The notes below the pieces were generated by a model that did no database searches, had not been told where the DNA came from, and worked only from the letters and a program-made list of their open reading frames with translations. This document shows, piece by piece, positions 37,501 to 49,600 of a DNA stretch of 64,000 nt. The translations under genes and the position numbers were made by a program. Location of the stretch: positions 1,608,501 to 1,672,500 of the forward strand of contig JARHVA010001426.1 in assembly GCA_037957365.1 (NCBI GenBank). The letters run 5' to 3'. Position 1 is the first letter of the stretch, and every line of letters starts with the position of its first letter. The stretch is from Torreya grandis (Eukaryota > Streptophyta > Pinopsida > Cupressales > Taxaceae).

Positions 37501-38762
37501 ATGGAAAAAATATGAAAATATCGTTATTCCTAAAAGGCATATAGAACAAGTGTGTAAATTTTCACTTTAGGATTTATGTTATCCTTATCATAACATAGAG
37601 GACAATGATTTAATAAGGGAAGAGGGATGTAATGCCCCTCAAATTTTGCATAGGATGAATTTAGAGATATTTTCTTAATTCTTATTTTTTATACTTTTTA
37701 CTTCTTCCTATTCTAGTTTTTTACAAGTAAAGTGCCTGAGTAGATTGACTTACTTGATGAATTAGGGTTATGGTGTGCTTATTTGAATAATTTATTTACA
37801 AACTAGTAAATAAATGAAAATTATCACTTAATGGTACAATCACAAGTGAGTAAGAAAGAATCATAAAAAAGGTTTTGAGTTTGTTGGCATACTCATTTTA
37901 GCTACAATTTTATTGATGCGAGTTTTTGCATGAGACTTCATACCTTTTAGAATTAAAATGTTATAATGTAACAGTGTGTGATGCCTATTTTTTACCATCA
38001 TAGGGTGGTTTCAGCATTTCCTTCTTTCTTAAAAGAGTCTTTTCAATTATGGCATCTTGAACCTATGGTGGAGTTTGATCTATTCATTTCTGATGAAATA
38101 TAGTAATGAAGTAATGTGGTTAGTGAAATAGAGTAAGGAACTAATTTTCTAAGTGAATGATTTATAAATTTAAACCCTCACTTAAGTAAATAAAATGGTA
38201 TTATACATTAAATTAAAGTGTCACCTTAAATACAAGCATACTACCCTCAAATTTAACCCTTATTGAGGCACATAAAACCTTGTGACAAATGTAATCTTTA
38301 CAATTTTATATTGAAAGATTACAACGAGATAATGAGATGTATTTAAACCCATAAATAACTATACTTAGTTGAGTATTATTGATTTATGGTAAATATTAAT
38401 TTACATTTTTTTTGTATTTATGTATGTTCTCATTTTATTCTCTCATTATCATTGTAATGCTCACATTTTGGTAGTACGATTTTATTGAAATAATTCATTA
38501 TAATAGTTACACGTGATAGATTAACATAATTATTTATTGGGTGTTTTATAATTATTTAAATTATAAGGATAATGCATTGATAAATTTTATGCTAATGTCA
38601 CTTTATAGGCAGGTTAAGGACACATGATTTGAACCCATCTATACCAATAAAAAATTAAATCTTTAAAGAAGTACAAATTCAACACATCATCCACTTATGA
38701 GCATATTTTAACTAAAGTGATATTATTATATATATATTACTATCCTTGATATTAAAATTATA

Positions 38763-38765
<3 letters not shown>
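34551..38765. other. AT-rich stretch with only LTR-like fragments
   Basis: No coding region is recognised. Near 37,612-37,640 a purine tract (AATAAGGGAAGAGGG) is followed by ATGTAATGCCCC, which looks like the junction between a polypurine tract and a gypsy 3' LTR. A matching 5' LTR was not found. Near 34,830 CTCTAATAACATG resembles a mutated initiator-Met primer site beside an LTR on the minus strand. The rest shows nothing I can support. Confidence 0.35.
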
Positions 38766-38853
<88 letters not shown>

Positions 38854-38918
38854 CATATATATATACATATATATACATATATATATACATATATATACAC
38901 ACATATATATATATATAT

Positions 38919-38961
<43 letters not shown>

Positions 38962-38972
38962 TACATATATAC

Positions 38973-39051
<79 letters not shown>

Positions 39052-39094
39052 CATATATATATACATATATATATATACATATATATATATATAC
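38766..39094. repeat. Compound CA/TA microsatellite
   Basis: About 41 uninterrupted CA units (38766-38847) pass into roughly 245 bases of (TA)n broken by regularly placed CATA units, ending at 39094. Apparent minus-strand frames of 102-124 codons made only of Y/I/M/C/V are artefacts of this repeat. The order suggests CA-to-TA decay or expansion from one seed. Confidence 0.97.
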
Positions 39095-40485
39095 CAACAA
39101 GTTACTATGCTAGTCTAAAACTTATAGTCTAAAACTTATTTTCAATTCATAACTTGTGTGAAGGTCAAAAGGATGTATTTTTATAATAAAACCAATTTTG
39201 ATCTAAATATCTTATTATATTTTATGGTAGATAGAAGTTATTAAGAATTATTATATATTGTTTTTAGTACAACCTTAAGTTATTAGCTATAAAAATATTT
39301 ATTGTATTTAACATTATACATAAGAATACAAGTCAATCTTTTAGTATCATTGCCTGATCATAAACGATTCATAATTTTTTATTCTTGAACCATGGTTATA
39401 TTCAAATATATGAAACTACTCTAGAATGAACAAGATTAGTTGAACTTAAATTGTAACCAAATAGAATTGTTAAGATCTTAATAAATTTATTTGTTATTTA
39501 TTAAATGTTGAATGTAGACTATTTCTTGAATGGGTTATTTAAAAAAAAAATTAAAACTTGATTCTTATACCTAACTTTAAATATAATTAATAGAATCATA
39601 GGGTGTATTAACTCTCAAGATGTGAAGCTTGGAGTAAAATATATTAATTGTGCCATTATTGTTAGACTTGTAAGAAAGTGGTCATCAATTAGCTATATAA
39701 GGTCATACTATATAATTGTTAAAGAGATGTTGAATATAATTTATAAATGAACACTCATTTTTTTTCAAGAGTTAAGTAACCTTGAGCTTACTCTAGCTAA
39801 CTAATTCCTCAAATCTATGATATGGATAGTTGTATATTACTATTTTGAACCATGTTTATTTTTAAACCTAAGGGCTTAACATAACCTCAATTGTTATAAC
39901 CTATGATATAATGTTATGGTTTTGATAGGGACTTGATCCCCAATTAACTAAACTTAGAATAAATAGTGAAGTTGATAATTATAAGATTTCATTTCTGTAG
40001 ATTTTTCAAAAGGTACATGTTTTATCCTTTCTAAAATAGATGGATTGATAAATGAAACCTAATCTTCTATAGATCTATAAGATATTGATTATAATTGAGA
40101 TTATTTTACCCATTTACTTTGTATGTTATTTGAAGAGGTGTTTGGTGATTTTAGAAATTGTTTTCTCACTATTTTCATTAAAATATTCTATGATGAAGGA
40201 ATTTAAACTCTAAAAAGTGCAGTGAATATTTAAATACAAAGACTACATTTTAATTTTCTATGTGATAGCTATAATATGTAATCAGAAAGAAACTCATAAA
40301 AAAAGAAGGATATTAATATTGTACCAGTTATTATTATCCTCATCTTATTTATAGGAAGAATTGGATTTGATTTAGTTGAGAGATGCAACACTTAATTTTT
40401 CATGCAAAAATTTTGTGTGTGTTTATGTTGGTAACTAAATATGTATATGGTTAACAAATCACCAATGTGGATAATTTATTGTTTC
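39095..40485. other. AT-rich DNA without recognised features
   Basis: No coding signal, RNA gene or repeat boundary could be supported here. Confidence 0.5.
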
Positions 40486-41238
40486 TATTAGTAGTGTTTG
40501 GACATATTGATACCTAAGAGTGTATCATAGGTGTTAAGAACACTTCTCGTATTTGGATTCAAAGAATCCATTGTATGAGTTATAGGTTGTGATATTCTTG
40601 ATATCTTTGGTGGAATAGAGGCAAAATAAATGAAGTGTTTCACAAAATTTATAATGTAACTATTTGGTTGTTGGGAGAAACCATGGCCTAATAGCTTGAT
40701 TTGTGAAAATGAAAGTAATATAACTAAGTGAAGTGAATTATGCTCAAAAATAAATCTAAAGTCTAAGATAAGATTGATATTCAAATTGAAGGTTAATGTA
40801 AAGTGATGTGATCAAATAATGAGATAAGAGAAGGGTAGGTCAGAGAAGAAAGATGATGTTGAACTTCAAAATAGACATTATGACAAAGTTTAAATTTCAT
40901 CTAAAAATGCACTTAAAACCAATATATGACATGAAATATCTTAGACTCAAATCCTATCACACATCATGTAAAAATCTAAGGAATGTATAAATAATCCAAA
41001 CAATAACGAGATTCACTTTAAAGGTTCACTCCTACAAGCAAATAACATAAGCACATCTACAAGCACACCAAAGAAAATGAAATGAATCAAAGATCCTTTA
41101 ATAAATTTAGCATAGGCAAAAATTGATAACTCATGCAATGGATTATTTGAATCCAAAAATGAGAAGTGTTTCTTAAACACTCTAAACCAACTATGATACA
41201 CTTTCAAGCATCAATAGGAACCTATTCCAATTACACTA
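40486..41238. repeat. Fold-back unit sharing its ends with the palindromic element at 60.66 kb
   Basis: The left ~90 bases (from about 40,498) and the right ~90 bases (to about 41,215) are inverted copies of each other. Shared blocks include GTGTATCATAG, AACACTTCTC, GGATTCAAA.AATCCATTG and ATGAGTTAT. The interior (about 40,590-41,110) is collinear with 60,770-61,290. The left terminal sequence matches the ends on both sides of the palindrome centre at 60,660. This makes it either a non-autonomous fold-back or MITE-like element or a rearranged end of that family. The 98-codon minus frame here is chance. Confidence 0.6.
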
Positions 41239-41859
41239 GAAGGAGTGCCTTTAGCTAAATCTTTATGAATTTGTAGTGTCTTTGTTAATTTTAGTGAATT
41301 TTGTTCAAATATCAATGAATTCTTTCATATTTGTATTATTCTTAGCTAAATTGTGTAAAGATCATTGATCTTTGTAGTTTCAGACCAATATTTATGCTCA
41401 TTTAACTAATTATTGTTATTATTTGAAGATTCATGATAAATAGTTGCAAAGGTAGCTTAAGTTTTGTAAATCTTCCATGTTTGAGGTTAGTGATAGAAAT
41501 TTTGTTAAAATATTGATTGATTATTTGCAAATATAGATTTATTTGAACTTAAAAGTGTAAAGATCAGTCACATTCATCAATTTAGATGTATCTTTGAGCT
41601 AGTTCAGTTAAATATAGTTGTTCTTTGTATAAATTTATGTGAAATTTGCTTAAGGAGTAATTTTGATCATTTTTATTTTCAAAGATATGGTTTATACATT
41701 GTATTTTTAACAAGATTCAAGGTTTACAAGTTGGAACTACCAAAAAATCAAGACTAGGTCATGGTTTGAATTAATATTACCTCTCCTTTCATTAGAAGTT
41801 CATAGGAAGGTAAGGTTAAATAAAGGTAAGTGAAGGGTTTTTAAATCCCAATCTACTTA

Positions 41860-42430
41860 ACCTATTCATGGTGCTATTGTTTTCAATCCTTATCAAGGTA
41901 TGACTTTTTTAGGTGGATCTTCCATTAATATGCTTGGTTAGGTACATGACTTGCCTATAAATATTGAGAAATATCTACCATCTTTTAGTCCTAATGGTTT
42001 TGTCACTAATGTAGTTCATGAAGATGTTGCATGTAGATTGTTTCCATTTACTTTTAAATATGTTATATATGAGTGTTTTCTTAACCTTATTGATAATTAC
42101 ATCACCAGTTAGAATGATTTTAACCATATTTTCATTGATCAATTTGGAAACATTATCAAGGCTTGCATTATTTATCAATAATTCTCCACTGTGAAAATAT
42201 ATTCAAGTGAAACAATTAGAAAATTTAATGATAGATTCCATAAGAAACTTATTAGAACCATATCTCCTTATAAACCTAATGAAGCCTTGGCTTTACAAAT
42301 TTACAAATATACTTTGTATCCCATGATTTTTGTGTTTCTTAAAAGGTATGCTAGAGTTATAAACATATTAGCGTTGGTCTATGCTAAAGCTGTGATAATC
42401 AATGATCAAATACAACCTCAGGGTTAGCTA
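41860..42430 (+). pseudogene. gag: Gag remnant of the split gypsy relic
   Basis: The plus strand reads DVACRLFPFTFKYVIYECF from about 42,020. It continues after a stop with NDFNHIFIDQFGN and, in an open 78-codon piece at 42191-42424, ETIRKFNDRFHKKLIRTI and ALALQIYKYTLYP. These are the capsid blocks of plant gypsy gag (RLFP.TL...A..WF, W..F...F...F, F..RF......IP, P....L..Y..AL). Following sequence to 43,400 is a decayed gag-protease spacer. Confidence 0.6.
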
Positions 42431-43480
42431 TAATATACCATTTCAAATGTTAATCTTACTTTCCCTACATTGAATCTCATTCCAAATTTAAATCAAAACA
42501 TTCCTACTTTAAATCAAACACTAGTATTGAGCCAATTACCTTTGATTCATGCCCATCCCAGCCAAAACCTAAGATTCTTGAGTAACACTGTAAATCGATT
42601 TCATCCACAAGATCAAAGATCTTTGGTGACAACAACTATAAATATTACTCAAGTTCATAATTCATAGGTACCAAAGAATGAGAATGAGTCTATACTCAAA
42701 ATGGTTCAAAATTTGAGTACTGACTTCCTTCAATTGAAAAAATAAGAAGGAAATATAATGGAGAAATCTTATAGAAATTATGCTTATCAAAGGTTAAACA
42801 AACCTAAAACTTGATTTCACAATGGTGAAAACAATAATAATAACAATAATGAGTCAACATCAACTGAGAATAATCCTAAAATTAATATTTGTGATGTAGC
42901 TCTAATTGAATATTGAAGGGTTCACAATACTTCAAAGCATGGTGAGTTGGATTATATTGAATTCTATAATGATTTTGAACTATTTTAGGATGAATTAGAT
43001 ACACATGAAGGTGGACCTAAAAATATACTACTATAGATACATCTATATCTTCAAAACCATCTAAGTCTACTAACACAACCCTAATGGTGGAAACATTTGA
43101 TTTTCCATTCCAAGAGGAGAATGAGCTTGAGAATAATCTAGAAGAGGTACATGCTTTTTAGAAGTACATAAAGAAGACTTATCCTCTGAGGAATAGAGAG
43201 TAGAAGAAACCTTTGAAAACTTCAACTCCACCAAATAACTTTGACACTATTGATCCTAGAACTAACAACAATCCAAAGCCTCTAAAGGGAAGCATCCCTA
43301 ATTATAATGCTGATACATCTAGTTCTTCCACTAGGAGTGGGTCTAATATAGTTAAGGACATGAAAAATATTAAGGCTAACATCACTTTACATGAGTTGAC
43401 TCAAATCAATTAGAAACTATAATTGTTACTTGAATCTCTATCCAAGAAGCCTAGTAAATCACCAAAGACTACAAATGCTA
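42431..43480 (+). pseudogene. Spacer between gag and protease of the split gypsy relic
   Basis: Open pieces at 42470-42664 and 43213-43410 are asparagine-, proline- and serine-rich (for example KTSTPPNNFDTIDPRTNNN). They look like the low-complexity region between the nucleocapsid and protease. No cysteine-based zinc knuckle is readable. Assignment is by position and composition. Confidence 0.4.
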
Positions 43481-43730
43481 ATGTAGTTATGTACAAGAAC
43501 AAAGCAAATGTTCCACATTTCTCAATAATAGTCAATTTTTTTGGCAAGAATTTGCATAATTGTTTATTATATTGAGGTGCTTATGCTAATATCATTCCTA
43601 AATGTATTTGAGATAATCTTGGTTTAACTCCAATTAAATCTTATAGAATTGTTACTCAATTAGATAAATCAAGGGTGAAAGTAATTGGAGAATTGTTGAA
43701 TGTTCAAATGAGCTTGCTATTGAGACAAGG
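43480..43730 (+). pseudogene. Protease remnant of the split gypsy relic, active site destroyed
   Basis: The plus strand reads VPHFSIIVNFFGKNLHNCLL, then Y, a stop, GAYANIIPKCI. Relatives have LHNCLIDSGASANVMP at this place, so the catalytic Asp codon is now Tyr (43,570-43,572) and the Ser is a stop. The later part LGLTPIKSYRIVTQLDKSRV and KVIGEL fits the second half of the protease. Confidence 0.65.
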
Positions 43731-44019
43731 ATACAATAGTTTATATACATTCAAGTGGTGTATACTCCTAATGCTTATGGAATGCTACTCATTAGGGATT
43801 GGACCAAGTCGTTAAATGGTTACATGTCCATTGACTGATCACATATGTGGCTTCCATGGAAGGGAGTTCCCAATCAGATTCATATTGAAAGAGAGCCTAA
43901 AATGAAACACATGATCATTGAATACAATGATGCCAATGACAGAGTAAACATAGTCAATTCTAAGTTAATATTTTACACTCTTGATACTTCTAAGGTATGT
44001 GACTCTAAATATGCTTATG

Positions 44020-44185
44020 ATATGCTTGTACTGTGGAAATTCTATTTTGATGGTACTAAATGTAAATCTAGTTTTGGAATAGGAATTATTTTGATTAATT
44101 CCATTTGAAAATAATTCGGTACTTATTACAGACTTTAGTTTTCATGTAATAAAAACTTGGTAGAGTATTAAGCTTGAAACTATCA
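44020..44185 (+). pseudogene. Partial second RNase H located before RT
   Basis: Within the open piece 43845-44105 the reading ends LWKFYFDGTKCKSSFGIGII, with the FDG at about 44,046-44,054. After a stop, another frame gives TYYRL, a stop, FSCNKNLVEY. FDG with GxGxG-like spacing, then F.C..N..EY, matches the start and middle of the additional RNase H seen in the other two Tat-type elements of this window. Its C-terminal half is missing. Here it lies between protease and RT instead of after the native RNase H. Whether this is the original order or a rearrangement cannot be told from one copy. Confidence 0.5.
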
Positions 44186-44196
44186 AAGTTCCCAAG

Positions 44197-44930
44197 GTGA
44201 GTAAGAAACATTACAATGTAGTTGACCTGGTATCTCAAGGTCAACCCCATCTAGTGAATATTGGTATAAATTACAAAAATGAAGAGTTGAAAAAAGATAA
44301 AGTGTTGTTGACCAAACACAAAGATGTTATACCATGGTCCTATGAAGACTTGAAGATATTTGATCCTAGATTCATTACCCATACCATCCCATTAAAGGAG
44401 CGTGCAAGCCTTTTAGGCAAAATCAAAAGATGACCAACCCTATTTCAGAACCATTGATCTACAAAGAGGTCAAGAAGTTGATAGATGCCAAGATACTTTT
44501 TCCCATTAGACACTCCACTTTGATAACTAACTTAGTACCAGTTAGGAAGAAGAACAGAGAAATTAGATTGTGCATAGAATTTATAAATTTGATTAGAGCT
44601 TTTGAGAAAGATAATTATACTTCACCTTCACTTAATCAAGTCATTCAAATTGTTAGTGGTTCTGATATGATATCTTTTCTTCATGTTTTTTCTGGTTATA
44701 ACCAAGTACTTATGAATAAGGAGGACAAACTAAAGATTGTATTCACTACTAAGTGGGGCACTTTAACTTACAAAAGTATGCCATTTAGATTAATAAATAT
44801 AGATGTAACTCTCCAAAGATATATGGACCATGATTTACAAGGTATTATAGGTAAGTAAATTATCATTTATATGGATGAGCTTACTTGTGTTTTCTAAAAA
44901 TAGGGAGGACCACATTATGCACTTGTAACA
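44197..44930 (+). pseudogene. Reverse transcriptase remnant of the split gypsy relic
   Basis: Two open pieces (44197-44430 and 44430-44855) cover the entry and palm: FITHTIPLKERAS, YKEVKKLIDAKILFPI, LVPVRKKNREIRLCIEFINL, DMISFLHVFSGYNQVLMNKE and TKWGTLTYKSMPF. The catalytic YMDD reads YMDE at 44,868-44,879, directly after a stop. This is the best-kept RT among the gypsy relics here. The KWGT and GYNQ boxes are typical of plant non-chromovirus gypsy elements. Confidence 0.8.
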
Positions 44931-44934
44931 GGTA

Positions 44935-45680
44935 TTTGAATGATGTAGGAGGTATGTGATTTCTCTTAATCCAAAGAAAAGCATTTTTATGTTACTGAAG
45001 GAAAGTTTTTAGGACATGTTATAACTAAAGAGGGGGTTTATATAGATCATAATAGATTACATTTCGTATCCAAGATTAAACCCCCTAATAGTAGAAAATA
45101 ATTGAAATCTTTCTTTGGGAAAATCAATTGTGTGTAAAAGTTCATATCTAGTTTTGCAAAAATTGTAAAGCCATTAAATGACATGTTGAATAAAGATGCC
45201 AAGATCACATAGAATGAATAAACAAGGAAAGTCTTCAAGGACATTAAGTAATAAATAGTATAGTTACTGGTGGTGATAAGTCCTGATATCTCAAAGGATT
45301 TTTATCTTTATTCTTTTGCTTCTGACCATATAGTAGCTATTGTTCTAACTCAAAAATAGATGAATGTGATTATCTTATTGATTTTATGAGCACTAATTTT
45401 AAAAATGTTGGCTTAAAATATTATCTAATTGATAAATAGGCATGTGCTTTAGTCAAGGTAGTTAAGAAATTTAGACATTATATTCTCAAGAATAAAGTGC
45501 CTGTAATATTACCAGACCTTACCACTAAACTTATGCTTAGCCAATATGAATTAGGAGAGAGAAGGGGTAAATGGATGTCCATATTCCAAGAGTATGATAT
45601 TTAAATAAAAAATACCAAGCCAGTAAGGTGTTAAGGATTGATTCAATTAATTCCTAACACAAACCCAAAATTGAGTGTCA
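44935..45680 (+). pseudogene. RT connection and native RNase H remnant of the split gypsy relic
   Basis: After LGHVITKEG-like and PSSLKELKSFFGKINC-like blocks (45,015-45,130) the reading DFYLYSFASDHIVAIVLTQK appears near 45,290. It is followed by ACALVKVVKKFRHYIL, LTTKLMLSQYELGERRGKWM and SIFQEYDI near 45,460-45,600. These are the LY..AS......L.Q, the AL..A..K.RHY...H and the R..KW...L.EYD boxes of RNase H. Many stops interrupt it. Confidence 0.7.
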
Positions 45681-45879
45681 TGCAGGTGGAGTAATAAAGT
45701 TTTCAACACAATGATTAGTATGATTGAATTATTCATCTAATAATTAATGGATCTTGTCCTATAGGGTTAAATAGAGAGAAAAGGAGAGATTTAAGGCTCA
45801 AGGAAACACATTTATTGATCAAATATTGATTACTTTTTAGGAATAATTATGAAAGAATATACTTGAGATGTGTTTCTAA

Positions 45880-45993
45880 ATAGGAAGCATCAAAGATCTT
45901 GACTATATTTCATGAAAAGATTAGAAGTGGACACCCCTCTGGAAGGACAATAGTTCATAAGATCCTTAAGGATGGTTATTATTGACTTGAAAT
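45880..45993 (+). pseudogene. Integrase zinc-binding half, left of the copia insertion
   Basis: The plus strand reads KILKDGYY, a stop, LE up to the insertion point, preceded by a GHPSGRTIVHK-like piece. This is the HH part of the HHCC zinc-binding domain of gypsy integrase. The same frame continues on the far side of the copia element at 52,661 once one GAAAT copy is counted, and reaches the CHQCQ cysteines near 52,695-52,710. Confidence 0.65.
45989..45993. repeat. Target-site duplication GAAAT, left
   Basis: GAAAT directly precedes the left LTR and is repeated at 52656-52660 directly after the right LTR, as expected for a 5-bp staggered integration. Confidence 0.95.
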
Positions 45994-46464
45994 TATCAGA
46001 GTTGTTGTTGCCAGAATCCGGATAACGCGAGTGCAATGAAGACGTGATCACACAAGATGAACAAGTGCACACCACGAAGATGCTAAAGCAATTTGACAAT
46101 GACAAGAAGATAAATTGCACAAAACAAAATGGAGAAACCAAATCTGAATTAGTAACATGAAATGGCCAAAATGAAGAATACATATAGGAGAGCTAGAAAG
46201 TAACTCCTCCACAAATGGTGGTCAAAGCACCCCAAGAATAGACTCCTCAAAAGGTGGTGACAAGGTGCTAAGAATAGAGAAATAACTCCCATACCCGGAA
46301 TACGAGTATCTTATGCCATTCTTATGACACCTTATGACACAAATATGACACACAATCTCCACATAAGCTAGCCTATCCCACGAATGTAGGAAAACTCCAT
46401 GTATGCACAAATATATGATATTCCCTAATTAATAAATAGGGAAAAATAAAAACCTACACTAATA
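45994..46464 (-). repeat. Left (3') LTR of the copia element
   Basis: 471 bases, from TATCAG to CTAATA on the plus strand (TATTAG...CTGATA on the coding strand). Aligned base by base, it differs from the right LTR at 45,998 (A versus G at 52,189) and 46,303 (C versus G at 52,494). The ends form a short imperfect inverted repeat, TATTAG/CTGATA, and are TA...TA instead of the usual TG...CA. Confidence 0.95.
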
Positions 46465-46476
46465 CCCCCCCATAAG
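46465..46476 (-). other. Polypurine tract of the copia element
   Basis: On the coding strand CTTATGGGGGGG ends directly at the first base of the 3' LTR. The run of seven G residues is the likely primer for plus-strand synthesis. Similar G7 runs lie at 46,602-46,608 and 46,648-46,654. Confidence 0.7.
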
Positions 46477-46639
46477 CGCAGCTTAGGTGGGAAGTGTGGA
46501 AATATAAAATGGGTCCCGACAACTAGGCCTGATGAGGTACCCATGTACAAATGCAATCTCCCATAAGATAGAGAAAAGGAGAAAACTCGTAGGAAAAAAC
46601 TCCCCCCCAAAAGAGAGACAAAAAAAAAAGAAGAAGAGG

Positions 46640-49600
46640 CTAGAAGGCCCCCCCTGAAGATGATGTTGTTGCAGATGTAGACCGCACCCCAAGAAGAGCT
46701 CGTAGATGAATGAACTTACTCTCAGTGAAAGGTTTGGTGAAGATGTCTGCAACCTGCTCTAAAGACTGGCAAAATATCAAGTCAATGACCTGACTATGAA
46801 TAAGCTCCCGAATGAAATGCATGTGAATCTCTATGTGCTTGGTCCACTGGTGCTGAACCGGATTCCTGCAAATCTGTATGGTACTCTGATTGTCACAATA
46901 AATGATGGTGGGCTGCCTGATAGGAATGCCAAACTCAAAAAGAATCCTCTGAAGCCAAATAGCCTCAGTGGCTGCATTAACAGCTCCCCTGTACTCTGCC
47001 TCTGTGGATGATATAGCAATAGCATTCTGCTTCTTGCTAGACCAACTAATAGGACCTGAACCTAGAGAGAAACTGTAACCAGAAGTGGACTTACGAGTCT
47101 GTGAATCGCCAGCCCAGTCTGAATCTGTATATCCAACCAAGTCAACCTCTGTGCCAAATCTGTAGTGAATCCCATATCTATGTGAACCCTGTATGTAGTG
47201 CAAGATCCTCTTAGCTGCTTTCCAATGCAGCTCATGGGGTTCCTGCATGAATTTGGAGACAAGTCCCACTGTATATGAAATGTCGGGCCTGGTGTGAGTC
47301 AAGTAGATGAGACTACCAACAAGTTGTCGATACCGAGTGGCATCAACTAGTGGTGAAGAACAATCAGTCTCAAGCTTGACTCCTGATAGAAAGGGAGTCG
47401 GAGATGGCTTGCAATCAGCCATGTGAAATCGAGCCAACAAGTCTAGAGCGTACTTAGGTTGTGCAAGAGAAATCCCTGAATCTGACTGTGAGATCTCGAT
47501 ACCAAGGAAGTAGTGCAACAAACCCAAGTCTGTCATATCAAATCTCTCTTGAAGAGATGCCTTCACTGCTGTAATAGCCGATGAAGAACTCTCGGCAATC
47601 AAAAGGTCATCAACATATAGAACCAAAATCAGAAGCGAATCATCCTGCCGCAAGAAGTAGACATTAGGATCAGAATGGCACCTAGTGAAACCTGCTGTGA
47701 GAAGGAAGGAATCCATCTTGGCATACCAAGCCCGAGGGGCCTGTTTGAGGCCATAGATAGATTTCCTAAGTCTGCATACTAAGGAAGAATCCTGAGCAAA
47801 TCCTGGTGGCTGCTCCATGTAGATCTCCTCCTCAAGGTCTCCGTGAAGAAAGGCACTCTTCACATCCATCTGATGCACATCCCAACCATGTGATGCGGCA
47901 ATAGCCAAGGTGAGTCGGATAGAAGTCATCTTTGCAACGGGTGCAAAGGTCTCTGAGTAGTCAATGCCTGCCACCTGTGAGAAACCCTTGGCTACCAATC
48001 GTGCCTTATACTTATCAACCGACCCATCTGCGGCAAATTTGGTCTGATATATCCACCTACATCAAACCATCTTTCTTCCCTTAGGAAGTGAAGTCAAATC
48101 CCAAGTGCGATTTTTGATTAAGGAAGAATATTCTTCCTCCATAGCACTATCCCACTCAGGTACCCCCGATGCCTCTCTAAAAGTTTGTGGATCCGAAACT
48201 GAAGCAAAGAAGGCATGTGGATCTCTCTGAAAATCCCCCCTAGTAAGTCTGTCATCTGCAGGGTCTCCTACCCATGTGCCAGCACTCTCAAGTGTCTGTC
48301 TGGCCCAAAGTGGCCCAGAAGTGGGCGAGTCAGGTGCTAACTCCTCATCCTCTGACTGACTAGAGGTGGATGACACTGCATCACTGTCCTCACTGTCTGT
48401 ATTTGAAGAAGAAGAAGATGACTCTGGCTCAAGAACCTGCTGTGGCTGATCTGAATCTGACGAGGAATCATCATGAAGAAGTAGATCCGATGAGAGAGAA
48501 TAAGTGTCAAGTGTTGAGTCTCTAGGACTCTCCTGAAAATGGACACTTCTCTCGATGAACAACTCATGTGTGACGGGGTCTAGAAGGCGATATCCCTTAA
48601 TACCATCCAGATATCCTACAACGATGCAAGGCTTGGACTGACGTTTCATAGCTTTGCATTTCTTCTTTGAAATGCGGGCCATGGCTGGGGATCCGAAAAC
48701 TCTAAGGTGCTCAACATCAGGTTTCCTTTTATGCCAAGCTTCAAAGGGTGTTATCCCTTTCAAAGCTTTGTGAGGAACCCTGTTCTGAATGTAGCAAGCA
48801 CAATTGATGGCTTCGGCCCAGTACTGTGGTGCTAGGGATTTGGAGTGAATCATACAGCTACCCATCTCTTTCAAGAACCTATTCTTGCATTCTGCAACCC
48901 CATTTTGTGAAGGACTGTAGGTGACTGTGCGCTGCAAATCAATCCCCTTTGTGGTGCAAAACTACTCAAACCTGATGCTGACATACTCCCCTCCATTATC
49001 AGTTCGAAGAACTTTGATGGATTTCTCACTCTATTTCTCAACAAGAGCCTTGAAGTCTAGAAAATATTCAAACACTTCAGACTTTTGTTTGAGAAAATAT
49101 ATCCAAGTGTACCTAGAGAAATCATCAATGAAGGTGAGGATGTACTTGGCCCTTGTGAAAGATGGTTTGGGAAAGGGTCCCGATACATCACTATGGACTA
49201 ACTCCAAAGGTTGTGAAGCCCTCCAAGCTTTGCCTTTGTCAAATTTTGCTTCGGGATGCTTCCCAAGGGAGCACCCCTCGCAAAGTCCTTTTGAGAATTG
49301 GACACGAGGCAAGCCAATGACCATGTCATTTTTGCAAAGTTGCTCAAGGTAGCGGTAGTTAAGGTGGCCAAACCGCTCATGCCATAATTTGCTAACCCCA
49401 TCTGAATGAGTTAGCAATGCTGTAGGAGAAGAATCTGATGCAAAATGTGAAAATGTATATAACCTTGCTTGGTGATCTACCCTTCCCACTGCCACTGTAG
49501 TATCACTATGCAACTCCCTGATAGATACAGAATCTGGTGAAAACTCAACTCTCATGCCCCAACCAATGTGAGTGATTTGGTACACTGATAGGAGATTGGT

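Noticed and set aside
37612..37640. Purine tract followed by TGTAATGCCCC, a possible gypsy 3' LTR start
   Set aside because: No partner LTR and no coding domain directly upstream, so not called as a separate element.
38712..39100. Three overlapping minus-strand frames of 102-124 codons made of Y, I, M, C and V
   Set aside because: They are translations of the CA/TA microsatellite and have no protein character.
40488..40784. 98-codon minus-strand frame in the fold-back unit
   Set aside because: Lies across the inverted ends; the matching copies near 60.7 kb have stops at different places and no coding pattern.
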